A program made the position numbers and the translations under genes. A stretch of DNA of 64,000 nt, taken from positions 4,278,001-4,342,000 of the forward strand of contig NZ_CP114771.1 of NCBI RefSeq assembly GCF_027366395.1, in the 5' to 3' direction. A model generated the notes under the pieces. The model searched no databases. It was not told where the DNA came from and saw only the letters and a program-made list of their open reading frames with translations. This DNA is from Endozoicomonas sp. GU-1. Lineage in GTDB: Bacteria; Pseudomonadota; Gammaproteobacteria; Pseudomonadales; Endozoicomonadaceae. Shown one piece after another: positions 47,682 to 57,600 of this stretch; the first letter of the stretch is position 1; every line of letters begins with the position of its first letter.

Positions 47682-49398
47682 CTACGACAATGGCAACAGC
47701 AGGGTTGACCGTATCCGGTTTGATGAAACCATCACCGCTGAAGCGGTTGATGTCATCCGTGAAAATGATGATCTGATTCTGAAAACATCAGAAACCGATA
47801 GCATTCGGGTTGAGCGCTATTTCAAAAATCATGCTACCAGTGAATATGTCTTGCAGCTGATCGAGTTTGCGGATGGCACTGCCTGGAGCATTGATGATGT
47901 TAAGGCGGTGGTTCTTAAGGGCTCTGAGCAGAACGATGTGATTCGTGGCTATGACAACAGCAGCGATGAACTGACGGGCTTACAGGGCAATGATGCGCTC
48001 TATGGTTACAGTGGTGATGATCGACTCATTGGCGGCTCTGGGAATGATCAGCTCCTGGGCGGTGCCGGTAATGACACCTATGTAATTGCCAAGGGGGATG
48101 GGCAGGACATTATTACCGAGAACCGAAGTGGGAGTGACACCGATCGTATTCTCCTGGGTGACGGTATATTACCAGAACACACCTCGGTTCACCGTCATGG
48201 ACAGCATCTGCTGATCACTATAGACGGCGATAGTCAATCTATTCAAGTCAATAACTACTTCAACAGCGATGCTGCCACGAACTATGCCGTAGACACCATT
48301 GAGTTTTCAGATGGTACCCAATGGGATATCGAAACCATCAAGGGCAAAGTGATTGTTCCTACGGAAAGTAATGATGAGATTTGGGGTTATGGTTCGGACG
48401 ATACACTTTCTGGTCTGGCTGGAGATGATGTGATCCGCGCCCAGAGTGGCCATGATTCTGTTGATGCTGGAGCAGGTAACGATACCGTTTATGGCGGTGA
48501 TGGGCAGGATGCTTTGGTGGGTGCCAGCGGTGCTGATCGCCTTTATGGTGAAAATGGTGACGATCAACTGGTCGGCGATGAAGGTGTAGACCAACTGTAC
48601 GGCGGGAGTGGCAATGACTCTCTTGATGGTGGTAGTGGTGATGATCATCTCTATGGTGATTCAGGAAATGACCAGCTGGCCGGTGGTGAAGGAAATGATT
48701 ACCTTGATGGCGGCCGAGATGATGATCAGTTAACCGGTGGGACAGGTAATGACCGTCTCTACGGTGGCTATGGTAACGACTCGCTGACAGGCGGTATGGG
48801 TGACGACATCCTGAGCGGCGACCATGGGGCTGATGATTATTACTTTGCCCAAGGCGATGGAAAAGATGAGATTCGGGATAACTATCAGGATCAGACTCGC
48901 CTATTACTGGCTGGCCTTGATCTTGACCTGATTACTTTCCGCCGTGTGGATGATGACCTGACTTTGACTTTCCGTGACAGTACTGAAGACAAAGTGACGC
49001 TCAAGTATTTCTTTGACAATGATTTGCCAAAGAGTGGTCTTACGCTGGTTGGTCCTGAAAACGTCACACAGGTTCTCGATAAAGCAGCGATTAACCTCAA
49101 AACACTGGAGGGCACGGGATTAGATGATGTGATTGAGGGTAACAACCTGGTGAATCAGGTGACTGCTCTCGATGGCAACGACCGTGTGCTGGGTTATGGC
49201 GGTGATGACGTTATCAGTGGTGGTGATGGCCAGGATCGTCTTCAGGGTGGTTTTGGAAATGACTTGCTTTCCGGTGATAGCGGTGACGATTCCCTTGAAA
49301 AAGCTGGGGTCAGGTCTTTCATCGTGCAAATATCTTTTTTATCGTATAAACGACAAGTATTATGCAAAATGAAAGACCTGACCCTGATTTCCAGGTAG
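47623..49398 (+). pseudogene. RTX protein 1, C-terminal part, truncated at a MITE
   Basis: This open frame continues RTX protein 1 from about 47667; its ATG at 47623 is not a real start. It carries two haemolysin-related linker regions (for example SIRVERYFKNHATSEYVLQLIEF in outline) and many GGxGxDxLx repeats (about residues 100-145 and 250-390). At about 49300, in the middle of a repeat (SGDSGDDSLE), the sequence runs into an inverted-repeat element and stops at 49398 after unrelated residues. The C-terminal secretion signal is therefore missing. The product, even if the frame were restored, would probably not be exported. Confidence 0.8.
49306..49385. repeat. MITE/REP-like inverted-repeat element
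   Basis: GGGTCAGGTCTTTCAT at 49307-49322 is the exact inverse of ATGAAAGACCTGACCC at 49369-49384, with 46 bp of A/T-rich sequence between. The arms resemble the REP-type ends used by RayT/Y1 transposases in gammaproteobacteria (inference). It sits exactly at the join between the broken RTX gene and a displaced hlyD fragment, so it either inserted there or served as the recombination point. Confidence 0.75.
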
Positions 49399-49529
49399 AA
49401 AACCGAAAGGTGAACCTGGCTCCGGGAATGAGTGTGGCGGTAGAGATCAAAACCGGACAAAGACGACTGATTGAGTATTTTTTGAGTCCGTTGTTGAGAT
49501 TTAAACAAGAAAGTATTCGTGAAAGATGA
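49392..49529 (+). pseudogene. Displaced 3' fragment of a second hlyD
   Basis: 46 codons in one frame match the last 46 codons of the membrane-fusion gene at 44695-44832, including VNLAPGMSVAVEIKTGQRRL and the C-terminus FKQESIRER. The two copies differ at many third positions (for example CTGGCTCCGGG against CTCGCCCCAGG), so this is a diverged paralogue, not a recent duplicate. It implies that a second secretion operon once stood upstream of the lipoprotein and lipase-RTX genes and was mostly deleted. Confidence 0.88.
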
Positions 49530-49571
49530 TTCACGTATTCCTGAAGTGTATGAACTGACTGGGAGTAAAGG

Positions 49572-50240
49572 GTGGAAAACAAGATTTATAAAATAGCAGT
49601 GGTGATCATACCGTTAGTCTTGATTCAGGGCTGTTTTACCCCCGGTTTGAGCGAGCTGGAAGCTCTGTGCGAAAAAGATGCTGGTGAATGGTACGCCTAC
49701 GATGAGCCAGTGTATGTGGATGGATATTTTTACGATAACCCCAGCGACCCAACACCGGAATCGAATTACACAGAAATCTCGTCCTCTGGTTTTGAGTACG
49801 TGGAAGTGTATAAGCCAAAAGAGCATAAACACAGCGATTTGGAGGGAACGGGATATTTCCGGCTCTATAAAGCACCCAAGGATGATCCGAGTTGCAGCCG
49901 TGCCTTTCAATGGCAGATTGAACTACAAACCTCCGATAAACGCCCCTTTGGGAGGGAGTACTGCGTGGCGGTCAAGAAGATTGATCAGCCTGAGAGCCGG
50001 TATTGGAAGGTGATTGATGCAGAAAGGCGTTATTTGGATCATGAGAGAAATGCGTCTATTTATCGGTGGGAAGAAAAGGTTTTAGATCGACGAGAAAATA
50101 GAAAAATTGCGTCGTTAATCTTTTATAAGCTAAGCCCTTCTCTTAACCATCCCATTGCTTATGGCACATCAATCTACTGTGACGGCAAATATTTTATTAA
50201 CCGAGAGTACGGTGTGCTCAAGCCTACGAAGTATCAATGA
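49572..50240 (+). CDS. Lipoprotein of unknown function
   Basis: A 222-residue protein with a lipoprotein signal peptide (KIAVVIIPLVLIQGC, lipobox LIQGC), so it would be anchored to the outer or inner membrane. The mature part has many tyrosines and charged residues and several cysteines (ALCEKDAGEW, DDPSCSRAF, GREYCVAV, SIYCDGKYF) that could form two disulfides. I recognise no family. It starts with GTG at 49572 after GGGAG. It lies between the hlyD fragment and the lipase-RTX gene with a 19-bp gap to the latter, so it is probably co-expressed with it; a role as an inhibitor or chaperone of the secreted lipase is possible but unproven. Confidence 0.75.
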   Translation: MENKIYKIAVVIIPLVLIQGCFTPGLSELEALCEKDAGEWYAYDEPVYVDGYFYDNPSDPTPESNYTEISSSGFEYVEVYKPKEHKHSDLEGTGYFRLYKAPKDDPSCSRAFQWQIELQTSDKRPFGREYCVAVKKIDQPESRYWKVIDAERRYLDHERNASIYRWEEKVLDRRENRKIASLIFYKLSPSLNHPIAYGTSIYCDGKYFINREYGVLKPTKYQ

Positions 50241-50259
50241 GTCTAATAAGGAATAAGAA

Positions 50260-51657
50260 ATGAATAAGACCATCGAAACCGCTTACCAAAATGCTCTAAT
50301 GGCGGATGCTGCATATATCGACTTTAAAAGAGATCCCTTGTTTCTGGAGACTGATGGCGCAGATAACTCGCTGTATCGAATTACAAATAACGCTGAAGTT
50401 GATTTCTTGGATCGAGGCTTCACCCAAGAACAATTTGAAGCCTTTCAAAAACGCTACCGCATTCCAAAGGGTGGCTATGAGTTTGACCAATCCTCCGGAT
50501 TTGACGCTGTCGTCTTTGTGGATACCCAGAATAACGATAAAAAGACCATCGCCTTTCGGGGCACAGAGGCTACCGGTACTTACGGCAATGTGGATGTTGG
50601 GGATCTTTTTCAGGATATCAATCTGGCACTGGGGCTGTCCGGGCTGGGGGAGTGGCTGGCAGGAGCACTAACACCAGAATGGCTACAGGGCAAACTTCGC
50701 GAGAATGGGTTTGAAAAGTCTGCTGATTTTCTGGGTATTCTGGGAAGTGCCAGTCAAGATTTCGACCGCACGGCCTTTCTAAAAAAACTCGGATTGCTGG
50801 ATAAGAATGGAAAGCCTGTAGAGGGGGCTGAAACCGTCAACATTACCGGGCACTCCCTTGGAGGGAATCTTGCGCTACATGCGGCGTCTTCATTGGGTGC
50901 TCTCGCGGATCAGACGATTACTTTTAATGGTGCCGGTATGGCGGGTCTGGATGCTGCACTGGCTCAAGGTGATAACCGGATTACCAACTATTTTTCCATT
51001 CCCGGCTGGCAGGTCACCGCCGGTGAGGTGGGGGAAGACTTGAGCCTGTTCCAACGTAAAGGTTTACGACATGGGCTGTTTATTGAGTCCCAGGGCAGCA
51101 CTTTTCAGTTTGGTAATCACAGTATGGTGCATCTGGTGAATGCATTATCGGTGGCGCGGTTGTTTGAAGCCACTAATCCAGAGCTGGGCTGGGATGAGGT
51201 AAACCGGATTCTGTTTTCTGCCAGTAACGCCCAGGTTGAACACCATAAAGGAGAAACCGGAGAGCCTGAGGGTGATACACCAGCACAATCCCTGAATACG
51301 GTGATGGCCCATTTAGCAAAAGTGTTGGGGGGTGAATACGCAGAGTTTACGACTACGAATCATGCAGAAGCAATCTATAAGAGATTGAATAAAACCGGCC
51401 TGATGCAGCAGCTGACTCTTATACCGACCCCTTTGGGTGGAGAAACCGTTGGAAGCATTACCACCACTTATGGTGATCTCGCGGGTAAAGCCTACCTTTA
51501 CAGCCTTCTTGAACTCAGTTCGTTTATGGTAATACCTCCTGAAGGATATGCAGAAGGCATTTTTGCAACCGGCGATTCTGATTATCAGAATGCGGATGGC
51601 ACCCGATACAGCGAACGCTTTATTGCCGACCGCCTGGCGTTGCTCGGGTTGGTATGA
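50260..51657 (+). CDS. Lipase-RTX protein, N-terminal class 3-like lipase domain
   Basis: A 465-residue frame that encodes an alpha/beta-hydrolase of the class 3 lipase type. The oxyanion region is IAFRGTEATG near residue 97, the nucleophile serine lies in ITGHSLGGNLAL near residue 197, followed by ITFNGAGMAGLD, and a candidate catalytic histidine is in FGNHSMVHL near residue 287. The expected substrates are lipid or ester bonds outside the cell. AAGGA precedes ATG 50260. The frame stops at 51657 because of three G (51646-51648) where two would join it to the following RTX frame (LALLG then WYERNAEDIEVGN). It is therefore the N-terminus of a giant lipase-RTX protein. Confidence 0.85.
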   Translation: MNKTIETAYQNALMADAAYIDFKRDPLFLETDGADNSLYRITNNAEVDFLDRGFTQEQFEAFQKRYRIPKGGYEFDQSSGFDAVVFVDTQNNDKKTIAFRGTEATGTYGNVDVGDLFQDINLALGLSGLGEWLAGALTPEWLQGKLRENGFEKSADFLGILGSASQDFDRTAFLKKLGLLDKNGKPVEGAETVNITGHSLGGNLALHAASSLGALADQTITFNGAGMAGLDAALAQGDNRITNYFSIPGWQVTAGEVGEDLSLFQRKGLRHGLFIESQGSTFQFGNHSMVHLVNALSVARLFEATNPELGWDEVNRILFSASNAQVEHHKGETGEPEGDTPAQSLNTVMAHLAKVLGGEYAEFTTTNHAEAIYKRLNKTGLMQQLTLIPTPLGGETVGSITTTYGDLAGKAYLYSLLELSSFMVIPPEGYAEGIFATGDSDYQNADGTRYSERFIADRLALLGLV

Positions 51658-54600
51658 GCGCAATGCTGAAGATATTGAAGTGGGCAATGCCGTTGGTGAT
51701 GGCGATGTGCATTATACCGATCACTTTAACGATTCAGAGCTGCCTATGGTGGTGTTTGGGGATGAAGCCACGGAGAAAAACGACGCCAAACAGGTGATTT
51801 TTGGCAGCCATGGGGATGATGGCAAAGCGCTACTGACCGGCGGTGATAAGGATGACCGGATTTATGGCCTGGATGGTGACGATGTGCTTCAGGGGGGTAA
51901 AGGGAATGACCGGCTGGAAGGTGGACGGGGTAATGATACCTACATTTTTGACCTTACCAACGACGGCGTGGGTTTTGACACCATTGCCGACACTCAGGGA
52001 AACTCTCGCATCCTGATTAGCGGCCAGCAGCTGAAAAATTTATACGCAGCAAATGCTGAAGCATCAACTTATACCGATAAAAATGGCAATCGTCTGGTCC
52101 GTCTGGCAGGTCAGGATCTGGTATTGATGACTGCCAATGGCTCCATTATTAATCTGGAGGGTTGGAATTCAGTTTTAACACCGGATAGGACACCTTCAAC
52201 GGCTGCCAGTTTGAAGAGCGCTCCTGCAACGATAACCTCAATTGAGCCACTCATTTATTCTGCGAAAAGTAATGAGGCGGTGAATGTATATGGCCTGTCC
52301 TTTTATGGCTATGAGGGTGCAGTAGTCCCTTTTCAGGGGGATGATGCGCTCAATATTGGTAACCGCTTGATAAATCAGGACGGCCAACAACTGCTCATTC
52401 ACTGGAGTCAAGAGCAGAGAGCCTTAACGAAAGGCATAAAGGATTCTGAAGGGCGGGATATCGACCAGAGCTGGGTTAACCAACGGGAAATTCATTATGA
52501 TGCCAGTGTGATTGCTGCTGTCTCCTCAACAACTCTGCTGTTTGAAGGCTCTAGCTTTAATGATCACTTATTGGGTAATGAAGCAACCGTACCTGATGGT
52601 GATATGAATAATTACCTCAGGGGGCATGGCGGCGATGATTTTATCGATGGCCGTGGAGGGCGTGATCTTCTGATTGGTGATGCGGGTGAGGATATTCTTA
52701 CCGGTGGTCAGGGTAACGATTTTCTCTTTGGGGGAAGTGTTGACAGTAAAGATGCTGGCGATGATGCAAAAGACTCGCTGGATGGCGGTGATGGAAATGA
52801 TTACCTGAGTGGAGCGGGTGGCAATGATGACCTGAGCGGTGGCAATGGGAATGACTCGATTGCCGGTGGTTCAGGGAACGACGTGATCAGTGGTGGCGAT
52901 GGGCAGGATATCATCACTGGTGATGGTTATATTTTTGATATGAAAGATGGTCAGGTTGCAGTATCAGCAGAACATCGCCTTCAAGAGTCTATTAGCCTTA
53001 CCCAGAGCTATAACGACATTATTGATGGTGGTACTGGTGATGATCTGATCATTGGTGGAGCTGGCAGTGATATTATGTTGGGCGGTACCGGGGATGATGT
53101 TCTCCATGGAGACCAGCGGGGAGTTGAGCATTACAGAGGTTCGTTACAGTCAGGCTTTGTAAATATACCAGAAGCGTTGCATGGAAATGATGCCATTTTT
53201 GCTGGCGATGGCAATGATGAAGTTGTCGCCGGTGGTGGTAATGATTACGTTCAAGGCGGCCTCGGCGACGATAGACTCTGGGGCGATGACCCACTGCTGA
53301 GTGTTACAGGAGATGACCAGCTCTATGGTGGTGCCGGTGATGACAAGATCATTGGTGGTGGAGGTGATGACCTGCTTGATGGTGGAAGTGGGGATGACAA
53401 GATTTGGGGGGATCACGACGCCTCGCAGGAACAATATGGAGATGACGAGATTTACGGCAGGTCAGGCAATGATGCAATTGCAGCTGGCCAGGGTGCTGAC
53501 AGAGTTGACGGAGGAGCAGGCAACGATTCCCTGTTCGGGCAAGAAGGCAAAGACACTCTTTTGGGCGGAGAAGGGGACGACTATCTCGATGCGGGTGAGG
53601 ATAATGACATAGACCTTCTTGATGGAGGAACAGGGTTTGACACATTCGTGGCCTATGGTGGGGATGTTATTGAGGATTCTGATGGTGTTGGCGTTGTTCA
53701 TTTTAAGAACCGGAGGTTAACAGGAGGCTACCGTTTGGCCAGTGATCCTGAAAATACTTACCGGGATTACAACCACTCATTCATTTATCAGCTTGATGGC
53801 TCAACTCTGACGGTTCGGGATGGTGAGGACTTTCTTACTATCAATAACTTTACTAATAATCAATTAGGCCTGGATCTTTATTCACCTGCCGTTACACATA
53901 CAGGGGGCGATGGTTTTGAAACGATTGGAACGTCTGATGGCGATGTGGTTGTTGATAGAGATGGTTTGAGTGTTGTAGTCCATAAAGGGCACATTCTGAC
54001 TGGGGGGAATTGGCTTGGAAGCAGCAGTTCAGGCAATTCCTGGGGCGGGACTAGTAACTGGTACAGAAGTCAGGATGGAGGCTTTACCTATGAGTTAAGT
54101 GGGATAGGAACTCTCACTGTTTTTGAAACTGCTGGCAGTGCTGCGATGTGGGGCAACTCTCTAAGGTCTGGCGGGTTTAAACGGTTCACTTACTCCGGGT
54201 TTCGTAATGGTATGTCCGGTATCTATTTGGGGGGCAATAGTGCCATGTTCCTCCCACCGGAGCTTGATCCTGATCGAACAAGAATACGTCGTATTGATCC
54301 ACTAGCCCTGGATCTTGACGACAGTGGTGATATAGCAACCTCTTCGGTATCTGACTCCAACGTATTTTTTGATCTTGATGATGATGGTATCGCAGAACGG
54401 GTTGGCTGGATTAATGCTCAGGATGGCTTGTTAGTACGCGATCTGAATGACAATGGCAGTATAGATAGTATTTCTGAGCTATTTGGAAATGCTACTCAGA
54501 ATGGCTTTCAGGCACTCAAAGAAACTGGAGATAGTAATAATGACGATATTTTTAATGCAGATGATGAGCTATTTAGTCAGGTCCGAGTCTGGAAGGATGC

Positions 54601-57600
54601 TAATCAGGATGGGTTAAGTCAGGAGGAAGAGCTCTCTACTCTGGCGCAGCTGGGTATTGACAGTATTGATCTGGTGCATGAAACCGTTGACAGGCCAAGT
54701 AGTGGAAATCGAATTATTGCTGAAGGGTCAGCTATACGAAATAACGAATCTGTTTATGCAGCAGCATTTGATTTGCAAATTAATAACTTCATTACGAAGG
54801 ATACTGGTTCTCATACTCTTGATCAGACTGTTTTGCAGAGTTTGTTAGCTCGAGGTATTTCATTGCCGCTCTTGAGAGGGTTTGGCAGTGTTAGAGATCT
54901 ACAAACCGTTTATGCAAGTGATCAACAGTTGCTTAATAAAGTCCAGTCACTTGCGAGCTCTGATGCTTATACTGTGTATCAGGGGTTTGAGATGCTCCTT
55001 GCCGACTGGTCCGGCCTTAGTGCACTGCGTCAGAATGCAGGCCACGAGCTTACTTTGTCGTTGTCTACAACTGAAAAGTTATGGGTTCTTGAAAGCTTTT
55101 CCGGGGTTTCTGAGTTCAAAGGTGTCATTGAGCAACAGTTTACTGATGGTAAAAGCCCCCAGATTGTTGGACTTGAGGTCGATTATTTGGCTGAGCGATT
55201 TGATGCGCTCACTCATCACTATGCCAGCCGCTTTCTTTTGCAGACCGTTTTTTCTGACGCTTTTGAAGGTGCTCATTATTCAATTTCCAGTAATCGTCTT
55301 GAGGTCAGTAATGCCGGTGTATTACAGGCATCATTAATTCGGGCAGGAAAAAGCAGTGCTTCACTTGATGAAGGCGCGGCCCTTGCCCAGATCTACAATG
55401 AGTTCAGGTCAGATATAAACCTTGATGAAAAGCTTTTGGCCGATCGACTAATAAATGTGGAAAATGCAGTTGTGTTCCGTCGTTTGTTACTCGGAGATCT
55501 CGCTGATGTCAGTTATGGAAGAGATCAATATACTGGTACGGATGGTAAAAGTTATATCATCGGAAGTGCTACAGGGGCTGACATTCTGAGAGGCCTGAGT
55601 GGAAACGATTATATAGAGGGCCGTGGTGGGAATGACCAGATAATTGGTGGAAACGGTGACGATGTTCTGAACGGTGGCGCTGGAAATGATGAACTATCGG
55701 GAGGAGAGGGAAGTGACCACTATGCATTCGCAGCAGGGGATGGCCAAGATACTGTTTATGATGATTTCGCAGATGCAACCACCCTTGTTTTGGCCGATTT
55801 GAATGAATTCAGTAACGCTATCTTCCGTCGGATCGGCTCAGACCTTCAATTATCCTTCAAAGGTCGATCTGATGATCACATTACGTTCAAATCTTTTTTC
55901 AGTGAAGACTTACCTCGAAGTGGCTTAACTATTGAAAAAACTGATGGGAGTTCAGAGTTTTTCTCAGTAGATCAAATCATAATGAAGACGATGCTTGGAA
56001 CTGAAGGAAACGATGTTATCCAAGCCAATAAGCAGGATAATGAGATTCATTCATTGGCTGGCAATGATCGCCTTGATGGCTATGCAGGAAATGATACCCT
56101 GGATGGTGGTGCCGGGCAGGATACACTCTATGGTGGTGATGGGCATGATGATCTGACCGGAGGGCTGGGTGATGATCAGCTCTTCGGGGGCGTTGGCGAT
56201 GACACCTATCATTTTGCAGCCGCCGATGGCAGTGACGTTATTGAAGACAGTGCGAGCATCGATACCCTGATCTTTGAAGACCTGAACGACGATGATGTGT
56301 TACTTCGTCGACAGGGCGATGATCTGGTCATTAGCCGCCATGCAGACAGTAATGACAGTGTTCGTATCCTCAATCACTTTACCGACCAGGCGGGTGTTGT
56401 CAGCCTTGGTGCCATTAATGTCATTACATTTGCCAATGGCACCCGCTGGAATACAGACGACATTCTGGTTCAGTCGGTCAAAGGCACTGAAGCCAATGAT
56501 CAGATTCTGGCTCACGCTGAGAATGACATGATCACGGCACTGAGTGGTGATGATGTGGTTCATGGTCAGGGAGGCCATGATCAGATTGATGGTGGTCACG
56601 GATCCGATACGCTTTACGGTGAGACCGGCCGGGATGTTCTGTTGGGTGGTCAGGGCGATGACCGTCTGGAAGGCGGGGACGACGATGACCGCCTGGAAGG
56701 TGGTGAAGGTGTCGATACCCTGTTAGGCGAGGACGGTAGCGATCAACTTTTCGGTGGTGACCAGAATGATGACCTCAGTGGCGGTGGTGGCAATGACCAG
56801 CTCTTTGGGGACAGCGGCAACGACACGCTGAACGGTGACTGGGGTGATGACACCCTGCATGGTGGCTCAGGCGATGATGAGTACCTTTTCAATCTGGGTG
56901 ACGGTGCTGACCGGATGATTGAACGGCGCCTGGGCGAAGCTTATAGCAATTATGACGCCTCTTTTGATGTGCTTCGTTTTGGTGAAGGCATTGCCGCCAT
57001 TGATCTTTCCTATGCCCGTCGAGGGGATCATATGGTCATCAGCCACAGTAACGGCAGTGACCAGATCACCATTGAGAATTGGTTCCGGGAGCCTACCGAG
57101 CACTTCAAAATCAATAGTTTTGAGTTTGCCGATGGCACCATCTTATCCGATGCCGACCTTGAAGAGCAGGTAGTAACTTATGGAACTGACGGTAGCGATC
57201 AGACCATGATTGGCTACCGTGATCATCATGATGAAATCCATGCCGGTGCCGGAGACGATAAAGTCTGGGGACGTGCCGGTAATGATGTGATTCATGGCGA
57301 TGCCGGTGATGATTACCTGGACGGTGAAAGCGGCGATGATCGTTTATTCGGTGGTGAGGGCAACGATAACCTGCAAGGCAAAGAAGGCACCGATCACCTG
57401 GAAGGTGGTATGGGAAGTGACTCCCTCTCTGGCGGTAGTGGTGACGATACCCTGCTCGGGCAGTCTGGCGCAGACCAGTTGTTCGGCGGTGAAGGCAATG
57501 ACCACATGGAAGGCGGTGCTGACAATGACTACATGGATGCTGGTGCCGGTGATGACAGGTTGATCGGCGGTGATGGTAATGACCAGCTTCGTGGAGAGGG

